Source of the DNA: Agarophyton chilense
Taxonomy: Eukaryota; Rhodophyta; Florideophyceae; Gracilariales; Gracilariaceae
Reading direction: 5' to 3'
DNA length: 64,000 bases
Assembly (NCBI GenBank): GCA_030374765.1
Contig: JARGXX010000028.1
Span: forward strand, 186,001-250,000
Below are positions 44,868 through 57,640 of this stretch, in pieces. Both the position numbers and the translations under genes were made by a program. Every line of letters starts with the position of its first letter. The first letter of the stretch is position 1. The notes under the pieces are model-generated. The model saw nothing but the letters and a program-made list of their open reading frames with translations. It was not told where the DNA came from and did not search any database.

Positions 44868-47570
44868 TATTCACGCTCGTCCCCTGCGAATATGTATCCG
44901 TGCCATGTATTTGTAAAAAACATGAGTTGCGGACAAAATCAAAGATCATATGATAATAATTGGCTAATAGTTTTTTAAGCTGGTCCTCTTCGAAACAATA
45001 TCAAACAAGAGAAGCATAAAAGAGACACCCATTGTTGGTTGTTGTTGTCAACTGGCAGAAAAAATATCAGAGCCAGAGTTTAAACTCTAAACTTCGAGCT
45101 CACACTAAACGCACACGAAGGCGACTAGCGATTGAGCTCTGGCCCTTCACGTTGTAGTGACCCACGCTACAACGATACACCGCAGGAGGTGGAATTCTGA
45201 CTCTTTCTCACCGCCATTATCAAAGATATGATCAAGCTACAGAAGACCAGCAAATATTTGCCGGATTTGCTCAGAGGGGTTTAAAGGTCGCTGACAGCAC
45301 TACAGTCGTATAGCAGCCTAGAAACTCCTTTTTTTTAATTTTAGAACATGACAATTGTGGTAGAGAATGAACATATTTTGATCATACTTTAAAGAGACAG
45401 AAACGTGCAAATGGTTGCCATAAACACATCAGGTCGCAATGTGGGAAAGCTTAGGCTTCTAATTATTGCAATATTAGTATGTTTTAGAATCTAAGCCATT
45501 TTTTATGTATGAAGTTAAAACATTCACAAAATGTTTCTCTTCCAGCCGCTTTGAATATCCTTTTCCGTTTTTTTTGTTGAACAGTTTTTCGCAGAAAGTT
45601 CAAAGCTGTTTGCTTCAGTCTTTCCATTGTTTTCATTATTGGTAAGCACGAAATTTTCAAGCCTAACATAGAGACAGGTTTGATATGACCAGGGGACAAA
45701 CAACAGAGATGTAGTGTATACGAAGTAAAAAGCGCTGATGGGAAACGCAAACGCGTGCTCAATCCAAGTGAAACCTGAAATTCGCTACTACCCAAGATTC
45801 GGTGGGGTAAATTGCATTACTCTTAGGACTCTGCTACAGTCACAAAGTATTTGAGAAGAAATTCTATCACCATACATACAGAGCATGTCAAAAATTTATC
45901 CATTGCCAAAAATTTATCCATTGCAAAAAAAAAAAACTGATGCTTCAAGATCTTAATGATGAAGTTATAAGTTTTGCGGTTGCGTTTGTTAAATGTCTTG
46001 TTTTTATTTATATATGCTTTTTTGTTGACTCCTATGTAAGCGGTTGTCTACGAATGTTCACTAACTACTACATGTAGATCTAGGTCTCTTGGATACTATG
46101 TTACCCATTGTTGTTGAGTCCTAGGTGCTGCCTGTGTAACGTAATTAGCCAGTCTAGATGTACAACGCGTTAAAAACACATAAGGTTGTCAATGTAACGA
46201 AGTTCTAGGTTGTAGAATTCTAAATGCCGTATACTTAACCCCCTTCAAGCCATTTATCTAATCTAAGCTTGATGCGGCTATATCTAGTTTCCATTAAGTC
46301 CTAGACCAGGGATTACTGATTGAAAGCTTCGCTACCACTTTGCTACTATTTTAGGCTTAAAAAACACACTAAAAAGGCTACAAGTAAAGATCCCGATTTA
46401 GCCATGGCCTCCATCTTGAACGGCAAACGCGACCAGGATGACCAAAAAAAAGACCAGACGACGGTTTTCAAAAGTCAGTGCATTTGCCCGCTTTTGCGCT
46501 GCGCTTTACACTCATCATTACAATTTGTAGCATTGATCCCACGTTCCTCTTAGCTAGAACCAGTACCTTCCCCCGCCGAAGCAAATGCCAACGATGCCTC
46601 AAGTGTGAGGATGCGCGTATATGTGCGCAAATTCACAATAATAGTATTGGTAAAAAGAGAGTACTGTCTGCTGGTTCTGCTTGCCCCGAGGGGCGGAGAA
46701 GCAAGCGGAGGCAGCAGATTTACTTGCAGGCTATCGGACAGCACGTATTTTTGTTCGTTATGCTGTTTGTAGTGATTTTACAACCTATCCAATCGTGCTA
46801 GAGCCACAACGTACAAGTTCTAAACAGCTACCGTCCATAATAGTTTCGCGTGATCGCAGTGTATTTTTAACTACCTAAACGACTATGTACACTAATGAAT
46901 GTAGTATGCTAAAGGCTAACGACTATTGTGTTACACTCGCTCCTTTTTAGGCTAAAGATGTCCTCATCATAGAAATAGAACGTAAGAATGCTGGAACAGT
47001 CTATTAGTAGTTGCGTAAAGGGGTTTGCGAAATCCAAGTCGCGTCGTCGAGCGCATCGATCTAGAAAAGAACGAGATTCTATATGCGTCGGTTGAATGTT
47101 TAGCGTGCGAAAATGGCAGCTCTTTTTTGATCTACAAAGCCATCATCATCGATAAATACGTCTATATGCTTGTTTTTGTTGTAGAATTGGGGGAGCTTTA
47201 CAGCGTGGATAACGTCGTGCGCGCGGCGAATTTTAAATGAGAGTTGTATGTGATAGATTCCCGGTCCTTGGCTCTCGTTAATGCGGAAGAGACCGATGAA
47301 CCTCGGTTGTTACTTCTGCGACATCGAAATGCAACGCATGAGAGAAAGTTTCTCGGCTCGAAGCATTTTCAGGTCTTTCGGGTTGGAGACGGTTTCGCCG
47401 TTTTTTTTTGTCGGCTTAAAACTAATGATGGCCGAGGTGGAAGCACAGTATTCTAGAGCGATATAATCTATCGAAGTAAGACCTGCTGTGAGAATTGCAA
47501 GCTCTTCGGGGATGGCTTTCTAAAAACTAGGTAGTTTTCCCAGATGTCCGAGTTATGAAATGCGCCTATT
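44868..47570. other. Long stretch without recognised genes
   Basis: Short frames only. An 18-base tandem pair (AAAAATTTATCCATTGCC, 45890 and 45908) precedes an A run. 45745-45830 weakly resembles 57070-57155. Frames at 47025-47240 and 47244-47456 look protein-like (VERIDLEKNEIL, LYVIDSRSLALVNAEE) and may be transposon remnants, but I cannot assign them. Confidence 0.35.
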
Positions 47571-47775
47571 GTAGGCAGACGTATGCAGAGCGAGAGGGCT
47601 GTTGGCCGAAAGTGTAGTATGCGCTCGTAAAGCGCGCGGTAGAATCGAGGACGATTGGGCGGGCACAAGGTGACCCCCCTTTTTTCCCTGCGACCGCAGT
47701 TTCTCAAGGGAGAGCAAGGGTGAGGTTTAGTATGCAGAGCCGGCGGCACTGTGCCAAGTGTCAATCGTGTATTAA
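47571..47775. repeat. Dispersed repeat, copy 1
   Basis: It matches 58112-58307 in the same orientation: TGTAGTATGCGCTCGTAAAGCGC, CGGGCACAAGGTG, AGCAAGGGTGAGGTTTAGTA and TGCAATCGGG-like ends are shared. No coding content. Probably a short mobile element, but the ends show no clear inverted repeats. Confidence 0.75.
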
Positions 47776-49084
47776 ACCCCCCTCCAGCCTTAGCGTGATA
47801 CAATAAAATTAGAATTTTTAGATTTCGGCCAAATGCAGAACAACTCCTGGCCCTAAACAAAGCCATTATTTCGCTCGTGTGTAACAAAGATTCCATCCGC
47901 GGCAGTTGGGTTGCACTCAGTTGGGAGAATTGATGCTATTTCGATTGGACTTTACGGAGGCCTTTGATGACGAGAAAGACTATCACACCACAAGAATTGA
48001 GCATAGTACTTGGATGATCGAGAAGTTGTACTTGTCGACAAAAAGTCGTGTTTAGATGAAAGAATCATGTTATGTTCTGCACAATAACATAAACGCAATT
48101 TGCTGCAAATATAGGTCTATTTTTTGCATCTAGTACAATCAGTTACTCAAAGACGGTGCGCTTAAAAAAATGTAACGTACAGTGGCTACCCAGAAAAAAA
48201 GAACTTTCATTACGTTTAATAAAACCAGTACGATACGATCAAAAACACTCAACCTACCCCGAGCCACCCGCAGCGCTAAGATAGTTCAGATCCGTACTTG
48301 GATTCAACCCAAAGCGCGCACGTTGTTTCCTGTCGTTTGATGTTTCCATTTCCGCCATAAGTCCATACAGTTTCGCGACAAGACTTTTGTATGCCTGGAC
48401 GTTTCGTTGATCAGTGAAATAGATGTCACAATTGTGTCTAAGAAGGCTGTTGAATGTTCAGAATATCTCGTCGATTATGATGGGAAGAATGCGGACGATG
48501 ATGAGGAGTACTTGGATGAAGTTTCAGTTCTGGTATTTGGAGAAGTGCGATAGCTCAACAATTGAAAAGGAAAGGCTCGAAGCCAGACCCGAGCAACAAT
48601 TTCGGATTTTAAGGATACAAAGAGCTTTTGTAGGGGTCAAAATCGTGTTACAAGTTTAGATTACCTTCTTCATGGGACTTTACACCGAAAGAAAAACTCC
48701 AATTTGGATATCTTCGTCGGAAGCGGGAAAGTCTTTGTTTTATGTCTGCAGGCGATTGACTTATATCTTCATGTTATTTGCATATATGGGCAGCGCAACA
48801 GAATTACTTAACAATTGAAGAAGTATCTAATGGATCTCACGCACGTTGTCCACGAGTCCTATGTTGGATCGAACCGTTATTTTAGTCACATATCAGACAG
48901 TCGCGGAGTGTGCTTGCTCCCAGAGAGAAAATATGGTAAGCGCGCTCGTCGAAGAAAGAAGCTTCGTCACCAAGAAGGGTCCTTAGACATAATTGTAAAG
49001 TTTTTTCCTATTTGATTTTAAACCGTAGTGTTCCATGCCTCAAGATGGTGGCTTTAATTAGATATGATACCTTTGATGAGTACC
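47776..49084. other. No recognised gene
   Basis: A + frame around 48419-48550 is protein-like and acidic (DVTIVSKKAVECSEYLVDYD, then NADDDEEYLDEV) but stops at TAG. It may be a retroelement fragment. I cannot name it. Confidence 0.3.
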
Positions 49085-50640
49085 TTAAACCATATATTGG
49101 TTCACTTGAGTAAATGAATGATGATTGTTGTTAGTCAACGCGTCGACTAAGTTCAGACCTCGCGCTATCCAATGCATGGAGTATATGTTACCAGCTTCGA
49201 AGAGTCGACAAGGCGTGATAAGGTGTGGTGTAATCGATACTCTCGAAATTTGTGAAGGGTAGTGATCGTTGGAGTATTCGACACCTTCGTATAATCGATG
49301 CATCCTTTTTTCGTCTAAGTACGACGATAATCATATAAGGATGTTACGATGTGGATTGGGTCATGATCGGCGTATCGCAAAAGTTGTTTGTTTCACGTAC
49401 GACTTGTCATGCAACGGCGCATGTTCATGATTTCTTAATTGGAGATCCAGACAAGTTACAACAAGTAGTTGTCTTTTTAACAAAGACCATAGTCTTTTAA
49501 CTATCTATATTAGCAAGTGAGGCTCTACAACCCCATCTTCTAGCTCGCTAGTGCTGTAGCTCTATCTCTTTCTTATCCCCTTCGCGTCAAGAACTCTCAG
49601 TGACAGTTCGAACACTGTCGCAGGTTTCTGCTCTCTCCAATAGAGCAGATACTACAACTGTTGAGTATAAAAAAAAATAGTTGTTGTAAAGAAAAAGTGA
49701 ACCAAAATTCAATGGAATACCCTCCATAATGCCATGAGCAGTATGGACCTATCTGTGTATTATAGTGCCGCAAGAATTACCCAAAAAATTTAACTAAAGT
49801 AAATGCGCTCTTGCTTCTAGCTATGCCAGTCTATGGTTTCGTATGAAACCTCTTGACCATGAAAGAAAGCGATGCCACTGATGTAGCCGGTTTGACCTGA
49901 TGATGACTTTCCAGTGCTGGCGTCAGAGGAAGCCACTATTTTGCAAGAATTCATTTTATCTGATACCGTCGGGAATTTTGGATCCATGTACTTCACGACC
50001 GGACGTAGATGATAGAAAAGGTTGAGGTTCTGATTTGCCTTCAAGGGATGCCTAACGCGCATTTATAGGACCAACTGCTGCATGAAGCTAGCGGCGTACG
50101 CGGTTTGAGGGAACACACCATGGCCGAGGTAGTTGAGTTTTCCAGCAGGAGACTGGATAATTCGGAATTCTTTTTGGGTGCATATATTTTTAGAGAGCTG
50201 CCTCTTATCCCTAAATATCGCAGTAGAGTTGACCTTTTCCATAAAATCTTCCATAGATATTTCGATCGAAAAGTGTTCGTTTCGCCGAATCCAAAGGCGT
50301 CTGTAGATAACTTCGTTCTTGAAAAATGCTCTGCAAACCTTAAAGTGATCTAAGAGAGCCAAGGTCTTTTTCTAACTCTTTGTTCCGGAAAAAAAGCAAA
50401 TCGTCCATCAATTTGGCAACAAGTATGAATATATGCCCGCGATTGTCCAGCAATGTGAACATCTGTATCATAACAAGGACAGTATGGAATCCGTAGTCGC
50501 AAAACCATTCCTGGATACACAGCTGCCTAAGGCGCCTTAACTCAGCGAGGCCATACGCAGGCTTGAGTAGCTTCCATACTTCGTCTACGAACAGTGTCCA
50601 TCTTTTTGAAGGCCGCATGTGTATATCTCATTTGAGATCG
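49085..50640 (-). mobile_element. Ty1/copia RT-RNaseH relic
   Basis: On the - strand: 50340-50618 carries RT pieces (LKPAYGLAELRRLRQL, KLMDDLLFFRN with the metal-binding Asp pair). 50063-50362 holds the RT tail (GKLNYLGHGVFPQTAYAA). 49817-50062 holds the RNaseH core (VASSDASTGKSSSGQTGYI, first catalytic Asp), and 49085-49303 the RNaseH tail (IYSMHWIARGLNLVDALTN). An LTR fragment (about 49410-49656) separates the last two. Several frame breaks make it inactive. Confidence 0.8.
49410..49656 (+). mobile_element. LTR fragment related to the 1.4-kb solo LTR
   Basis: AGCTCGCTAGTGCTGTAGCTC, TGTCGCAGG.TTCTGCTCTCTCC and the end AGATACTACA match 1930-2078. The beginning is missing or deleted. It lies inside the copia RNaseH relic, so it inserted there. 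Confidence 0.7.
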
Positions 50641-53600
50641 CTCGATTGAGTATATGCTCTAAAGATGTCAATGCTCTTAAGCGGTAAGTTTAGCAAATGC
50701 GGAAGAGAAAAAAGAAGCCTGATGCAGTTGAACTGAGCCGTAGAGGAGTCAGATCAAAAATTTTCTTTCTATGAATTCCTATTCCAATTGCACACTGGAC
50801 GGCTCGTAAGCTTAAGCTTATCACTCTTTCCATCGAACTTCGTCACCAAAAATCGATAGGAGGTGGTAAAAATTGCATTTCGCGAGAGTCATTTGATGGT
50901 TTTTGGCTTGTTTGTTTCGGATTTAGAGTAGTTTGTCTTCTCTGATTTGAAGGTTTTGTCAATTAGCCATCGCAGGGCAAACTGTGACTTAAATTTTATG
51001 GCTGGTTGGTCTCTGATTATATTATTGATCTACTTCGGAATCCTCTGCTCGAAACACAGTAGATTATTGCGTCTCGAAAGTAACGTAGGCGAGATGTCAC
51101 CAAAGACAATGCCAATTTAAGGATTCTCGACGTCCATAGAAAGTGCGTTACCAGCCCATTGGTGTTCTTGCGACGCAAAGCAGAATGAAGAGAACGAATG
51201 CAAAGGTCACAAGTTTGGTTCGTCCAATAAGTTTGGATAGCAACTCAAAGAGTATTTTTAAGTTCAGCACCGGAACGTTTGTGACTTCTGAATCTAGAAG
51301 AAGTGGAAAAGAACAAATAATTGACATCATCGTTCTCTTCAGGGACTGAAATTGGGTCTTCTTTGGCGGTAATTTCTGAGAAGAACTAGTATCAAAGCTC
51401 CTATTTGTCCAGCTCCTGTAAAAAGAATGAACTCGGTACTAACCTTATGTCCTCAAAAACGGTCTGATGCTTTGTTTCTTGGATATTTGTACTCAGAGAT
51501 ACCGACAATATGTGATTAGTAGTAGTGAACACAATTGACTCGTACCAGGCATCCTATTTTCAATTTCTGTTGAAGACGTTTACCAGAGTGGTTGGCTTCG
51601 GAAAGTGCTGTCACAAATATTACGATGGTTTGGTACGAAGTAAGGTGTGTGCGCCGCGCCTAGAAACTTGTTCGTGGTAGGAAAAAAAGAGACTTTTTAG
51701 TAGCATCAGCTTAGGTAACCCAGGAACAAGAGAATTGTAGCTTTTAACAAACTCCAAGCTGTTGACTGACTTTTTCCTTTACACCGCATTGTCAAAGAAT
51801 GTGGATTTTAAGAAGATCTCAAAGTCTGTGCGATAAGCTTGAAAATTTTTGCTTGGATGGGGTTCGTCGAGAAAAAGTGTTCGGACAAATTTTCAGATGG
51901 TATGTTTGCTCGATTCGACGTTTTTAATTTTATATTGGCGTCGAGCAGGGCACGGTTCGAGTGATACTTGATTCTCGGCATACATTTGCCGAATGAAGTC
52001 GTGTTAAACTCTGGGTTTCTTGTTAACTTTGATGCAGGCTCAAGATATCAAACCAATGAACCAGAATCATGCGAGTGGTATCCATCATATCTCTCGAAGA
52101 CATCAAGGCTGTCACAAAGAGACTGGCGGATACAACCTTCGTATACAGAACGGAGAGGAAAAGTTTCGTTGTTTTCTCGAGAAATCAGAATATTTTGACA
52201 TGCAAAAAAAAATTGTAAGCGGATAAATGAAAGTCAAAATGCTGCTATATCACTGATGCAGGTCTAAAACCAAAATTTATGTTCTAGTCTACCAATGAGA
52301 TACATTGCACTTATAAAAGGCTTTTTGGTCTTTGGAGCGCACTTTAGCGGTGGTAGCCGTATATCGCACACGTCTAGTAGAACTTTGTTGTAGTTTCACG
52401 CATTTTTTGAGAAATGTTAGCCAAAATTTTACATTTTTAATTTTTATCCTTTTGGAAGGCTGGAGTAAAGCAACAGCGAGCCAACGGAACACCAGCGTTG
52501 ATTGAATGTTTCACTTAGCTCCATAGCGCTACAAAGTCTGTAAAGAAAGACAAATTAATGTAAAAACAATTATCCTCCATAGAAATCTTGTTTGGGACTG
52601 GGAAGAGACACCCTCGTCCCATATTATCTAACTCTATAATTCACTCGTTCAGCGCGCCGCTTAGCGCCAGCAATCCGATTGTTCATATTGCTGGAACAGC
52701 GCTGTAAAAAATCGGCGTTTGACAAACAGATGGGTGTAGTGAAAAACAAGTCTAAGAATAGTGAATCAATCGCGAAAACATGAATTCAAATATTTTTATT
52801 GTGTGGGTAGTCTAATTCTAAACTACAATTATAGTCTAAAACAATGTCTACTATAGATATTTTAAAATTATATGACTTTGATTGTAGAGAACTACGGTAG
52901 AATCGTTAAAAAATAGTTTTGTTTACAATCTTGATATGCTACAGATGAGTATTTAGACGACACAATTCTTCGTATCTCTCTTCTGTCGTCATCAACATTA
53001 TCAATAAAACATTTAAAACGACTTTCTTAACAATCTTCTTCAATTTTGTCGTTAATTCCGCCGCTCCGCCGCGTTTCTCCCTCTACGTCAGTTTCGTCGC
53101 CGTGTTTTACTCCGCCTACGCCGACACGTGGCAAGCCGTCTTGCTGCGCCGCTCAGAGATTGCACCACAATGGGAATGCTCTTCACGCGTTCCGCGTGAC
53201 TCGGACACGTAGGAGACGCGTTGGTCCAGACGAGGCGTGGCAGCGTGTAGCGCTGTGATTGGACATGGCTAGCGATTGTGGCTGTGAACTTGGCCGAGAG
53301 ATCTGATGATGATTTTTGTGCAACGTGGCTAGACTTAACAAATTGATGACGTCAGTTGATTTGTAAGTCAACTGTTCGGTCACCTCTGTCGCGCTGGACC
53401 ACATTCTGTAGGGAAGTGCAGTCAGTACTACGCAACTGCCTAAGCAACAGTTTAGCGTTCAAAGAGTACATGAAGCCCAATGAAAGTTTAGCACACTGAC
53501 AAAAGCTGTTCAAAGTGTCTCAAGTTGAAAAGATCAACAGTTTCTGGCCTTTGTTGATGACAATGAAGCACCGCAATGGGACCATTGCTGTGCATCAAGC

Positions 53601-53747
53601 AAGGAAGAGTGACGGCATTTATGCCTTGTTAATGCAAACGCACGCTCAAGCTCTCAATTTCCAGAGCAGAGCGTAAAAGCATTCTTCAGAATGACAGCTT
53701 CCTCCCGAAAGCGCGTTTCTCTCCAAAGAACAAATGCTTGAAAAAAA
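50641..53747. other. Long stretch without recognised genes
   Basis: AT-rich with short frames. The best (51968-52226 and 53046-53258, the latter in a GC-rich patch) show no domain. 53550-53747 is the 5' region of the next gene, shared with the duplicate at 57.4 kb. Confidence 0.35.
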
Positions 53748-54311
53748 ATGACGTCCAAGATGTTAATGACAACTGTTTGGTTTTGGCTGATATTGCGTTC
53801 AGTGGCTGCATCAAGCTGCTCAAACGAGTCCCCATTTTCATCTAGTATCATCGGCCGTCGCCTGGATCTATATTTGACGTGTTATCCAACTCGATATCCA
53901 GATCACAGTATCGTGGAGGTGAATGCCACACACTTGATCTACTTTCCAGTGCACACAAGTTACAACTTTGGTCAGTTTTGTGCGGAATCTTATGTTTTCA
54001 AATTGAATCGTTGGGCACCGGAATTGACGCATTATCCGCTCCTAGAAGATCTTACTGAGAATGGACATCAAATTTGCGGCGCCGAACAGGAACGACAGAA
54101 AGTTGTTGCTTGGCCCCACGGCCCTACTCGGAATCAGTATGCGAATGGGTTGAATAACACCATTTCAGGGTTGATTGTGTTGCGAGATACGGCCTGCAAA
54201 GAATACGGCTATGGTCAGAATGTGACAGCGTACCAGCATCCGTGGGTGCAAGCTCCTATATCGTATTTGCGTTCGGTCGCGTATAATTATGGATTTTGTG
54301 TGGATAATTAA
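53748..54311 (+). CDS. Secreted protein of unknown function, 187 residues
   Basis: An intact single-exon frame from ATG to TAA. Residues 1-22 are a signal peptide (LMTTVWFWLILRSVAA). The mature part has six to seven Cys, many aromatic residues and three or so N-glycosylation sequons (VNAT, LNNTI, QNVT), as in extracellular proteins. I recognise no family. A diverged duplicate of the 5' region and signal peptide lies at 57370-57640, broken after ten codons. That duplicate helps to confirm the start codon, which is conserved there. Function is unknown. Location outside the cell or in the secretory system is inferred. Confidence 0.8.
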   Translation: MTSKMLMTTVWFWLILRSVAASSCSNESPFSSSIIGRRLDLYLTCYPTRYPDHSIVEVNATHLIYFPVHTSYNFGQFCAESYVFKLNRWAPELTHYPLLEDLTENGHQICGAEQERQKVVAWPHGPTRNQYANGLNNTISGLIVLRDTACKEYGYGQNVTAYQHPWVQAPISYLRSVAYNYGFCVDN

Positions 54312-54758
54312 TGAAGGTGCCGAGACCTAGATCAAGGGGCTAAGTGCGGAGATTAGCATTTCAGAGCTGCGTCCTAAACTGATTAACACTGCAGTGCATA
54401 TCGGATTGAAGCTGGACCTACTTTTGACGCTCGAGAACAGGACAGTGGTTACTCAGTGCTTCAATTGCAGATCTGTAAATAAAGAATCAAAAATTCTGTC
54501 TCTGCGTATTCGATATTGATTCATAAACTATTCTATGCCTCTGGCAATGTTGAAAAAAGAAAGCGAGAAACCGTCTGTATCACTCAAGAGGCTGGCAACA
54601 AAGTTCCGGTTCCTCTTTGGCTTTGGCTAGAGAGAGGGAATCGGCTGCTGCTTGTGGTTTTTTGAAGCAGAATTGGGTCTGGTGCGACTCTGGCTGGAGC
54701 TTCAAGCTCCAGCTTCAAGCTCCAGCCAAGCGCTTGGCGGGTCGTGGTTTGCAGAGCT
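54312..54758. other. 3' flank, short inverted repeats
   Basis: AATAAA at about 54480 could be the polyadenylation signal of the preceding gene. AGCTTCAAGCTCCAGCTTCAA near 54700 is a small tandem and palindromic motif. No gene seen. Confidence 0.4.
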
Positions 54759-54863
54759 ACGCCGTGCGGCGTCGTACGTCGTCGTAGCTTTTATTACGAC
54801 GCCGTGCGGCTTCGTGCGTCGTCGTTTTTTGTATTACAACGCCGTGCAAGGCCGTGCGTAATC
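54759..54863. repeat. 40-bp tandem repeat, 2.6 copies
   Basis: Units start at 54759, 54799 and 54839 with ACGCCGTGC. Period is exactly 40. Each unit has a GC-rich half (GTCGT repeats) and a T-rich half ending ATTACG or ATTACA. Confidence 0.85.
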
Positions 54864-55120
54864 TAGAGCAGTTTCTGGTAAACGAAAGAAGTCTATAAAG
54901 TAAAACGTTTACACATCTATAACTATGTTCTATCCTCAGTGAATTTTTGTAGTTTTTTCAGCTGCAGATAAGAGTCAAAAAGAGTCGCGATAACATCTCC
55001 GGTGGAGTGCCCGGTTCATTACACTTTGAACTTTTACTCTAGCACTTGTTTTTATCGTTTGTGTGACTTTGTCTGAGTATACCTACATGCATTTATTTTC
55101 GTGAGCAAGTGCATTAAATA

Positions 55121-55158
55121 TATATATACAGAGGCATTGAAGTTGTTCTGTATATATA
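55121..55158. repeat. Perfect 12-bp inverted repeat
   Basis: TATATATACAGA (55121-55132) and TCTGTATATATA (55147-55158) can pair around a 14-base loop. No gene adjoins. A second small inverted pair, CTCTGCTT and AAGCAGAG, follows at about 55174-55196. Confidence 0.7.
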
Positions 55159-55615
55159 GAAGTGAAGCGCCACTCTGCTTCTTCTCCAAGCAGAGGTCCT
55201 CAACCTCTGCTTCTCAGCTTAATCGAATGCAATGTCATTGCCATTCAAAACATTTGCGAAATAATTGACCTGTTACAGTGTATTTTGAATGGATTCATAC
55301 TTTCACTGCTTACAACAGCCGATTCAAATGAAATAGTGAAAAGATAATTGCTGATGACATCGAAACAACGAATCCCATTCAAATGTATTCAACTGGAAGC
55401 CTTTTGGATGAAACAAAAGTTTAAAGCCAGTTAACTTTGGCAACATTTGAATGCCAAACGAATGAACCTTTTTTCGACCTTGATGAGTGCCGATATCTCA
55501 AACGGTCCTTGGATACCCCACTCAAACATGTGTGATACCTTAGTAGCCGGCTGCCAACGTACTATATACCTTATCGATTGATTACGGTTGATCGAACGTC
55601 ACTGAGACCTTAGCA

Positions 55616-55998
55616 TAATGTAGGATTATTTGGCTGTTGTTGCTCGCGAACGCTACGGAGGACGAGATCCTACGCGCGCAGTGGGGTCAGGCAAAAGGAG
55701 AAGGCACAAAGCCCCCTGGAAGACTGCTCCCAAAGCTCTCTCCCGCTCTCAAAGGTCTGCCAAGGAGAGCGGGCTTTTATCTTGTAGTTTCCCGCAGCGC
55801 GGGAACCGTCGACTGCAACGGCGTGGGTTGCGTTCCAGACGACTGCGCCTTGTTCGCTCTCCTTGGGTCTGCTCTAACAGCCATGATGGTGGCCCGAAAA
55901 GATAGATATGATACTGTAACAGATAGGATTGCTCATAATTAACAGCTGTGTGGCCCTGTGTGTAGAGTAGGGGCCAACAGCCAAATAATCATACCTTA
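55616..55998. mobile_element. MITE-like element, 383 bp
   Basis: Terminal inverted repeats of 24 bases: TAATGTAGGATTATTTGGCT... at 55616-55639 and its complement at 55975-55998, with 22 of 24 matching. The inside is GC-rich, codes for no known protein, and also carries GTAGAGTAGGGG near the right end. A half copy is at 11449. No clear target duplication was identified. A non-autonomous DNA transposon is the best reading. Confidence 0.7.
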
Positions 55999-57369
55999 CA
56001 TGCGGAATGACCCCGCGTAAAAATAATTGAAAATCCCCAATAATTAACATCCATTTAGAGGAGTCACAGCCCTCAATGCAGGTAATGTCTCTATACACAT
56101 GAGTCTTGCTACATCAGTGAGTGTGATGATTGGCATGGTAGAAAATGGCCATTCAGCGTTCGATTAGTCTCTCGCCTTCTTCTCGGGCCTTTTCTTTGCA
56201 CTCTCGTGCCCCGATACCAACACATAGTTGGCCAATTGTAGCAAACCTTGGCTCTCCGGAGGTGCTTCCACGCTCGCTCACTCGATCCTCGGCCCGCTTC
56301 CCGAACCGAGAGGAAGAAGGAGGGACCGAAGGGGGGACCGTCGTTGCCCAATTGTGAGCGGCGCGCGACCCGGCTTGCTCGCACGCCACTCTTGCGACTA
56401 CCAGCTCGCTCGCAACCGCTTCCAACCCCGCGCATGCACCCGCTACTAGTACGTGAACGCTGCGTGCTCGCGTACCCCGCGTACCTCGATACCACGCTCA
56501 TTGACACGCGCTCTGCGCCGCTTTTTACGCGCCTTCCGTACGCAAACCTAACAGATATAGCTCATACGTGCCAATGCTCCAGAACGTTGGGTTGAACCGG
56601 AGTTGTGACAAACTTCTTTTCTGTGATTTGATCCGCACAACCTGTTTTTGAAGCAACGATTTGGAGCAATTGTCTATCTACATGCACATTGTCATGCTCA
56701 CGTGTACAAGCAAATTTTACAGCTGCTGGGCAGTTTGAATCAGTGAAAGATTGCGTTGTGGCTGACGCTGGCGCGCAGAAGAAGTGCGGACAAAAGCAAA
56801 ACTCTTGACTTTCATTTTACATCTCAGTGGCCTGAAAAATATTATTGCACTTGATGGTTTTCTATTCTTCAAGCCGCATGTAATCTCCTTCTTCGTGTTT
56901 TCGTTCTACCCTCTTGGGCATTTATTTCATACCCGTTCACTGCAGTTCTCCAGTCGTTTTGTAGTGATGGCAAGCACAGAAAGTTAATGTTCAACATGGA
57001 GACAAACATGGTATGACAAAAAGTGCAAGCTCAAGACGTGTAGCTTGCACGAAATGAAGAGCGCTAAGAAACACCAGCTCAAATCAAGTGCCTCCAAAAA
57101 TTCATTGCTACCCAGCATTCGCGGAGAGGTGAATTTACACTGCTACCTGAAAACACCACAAAAAGCCTTCTACGCACATTTTTGACGATTGTTTTAGTGG
57201 CTAATGGAAGATAGTGAACGTCATACGTTAACTGAATTTGTTTCTGAATGCAGTGAGCCAAGGAAAAACTTAATATTTCTCCCTGAGCTGAGGGAAAGCT
57301 TTGATGCTCTCCCTCAAAAACCGAGCGACAATTGACAAACCGTAGCTTTTAACGGATTTCTTGTTTCTG
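55999..57369. other. No recognised gene
   Basis: A GC-rich patch at 56150-56560 has several overlapping frames on both strands but no domain. The rest is AT-rich with short frames. Confidence 0.35.
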
Positions 57370-57640
57370 GCCTTTTTTTTATGACAAGGAGCCAACCAAC
57401 TAGGGCGTAGAACTCCATCCTTGTCAATGCAAACGCAATCTCAAGCTCTCAATTCCCAGAGCAGAGCAATTATGAAAAAGAATTCCTCAGAATGAGAACT
57501 CCCTCCCGAGAGCGCGTTTTTCTCCCAAGGAGAAAAACTGAAAAGCAATGACGTCTAAATTGTTGATGACAACTGTTTAATTTTGGCTGTAATTGCGTTC
57601 AGTGGCTGCATCAAGCTGCTTTAAAGACTTCCCGTTATCA
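57370..57640 (+). pseudogene. Broken duplicate of the 53.7-kb secreted-protein gene
   Basis: The sequence follows 53550-53840 (shared CAAGCTCTCAAT, CCAGAGCAGAGC, GAGCGCGTTT, TTGATGACAACTGTTT). ATG at 57548 matches the start of the intact gene, but TAA at 57578-57580 replaces the eleventh codon. The match fades after about 57625, so only the promoter region and signal peptide were duplicated or kept. Confidence 0.8.

Noticed and set aside
56109-56595. Overlapping frames on both strands in a GC-rich patch
   Set aside because: High GC removes stops in all frames. No domain or signal favours any one of them.
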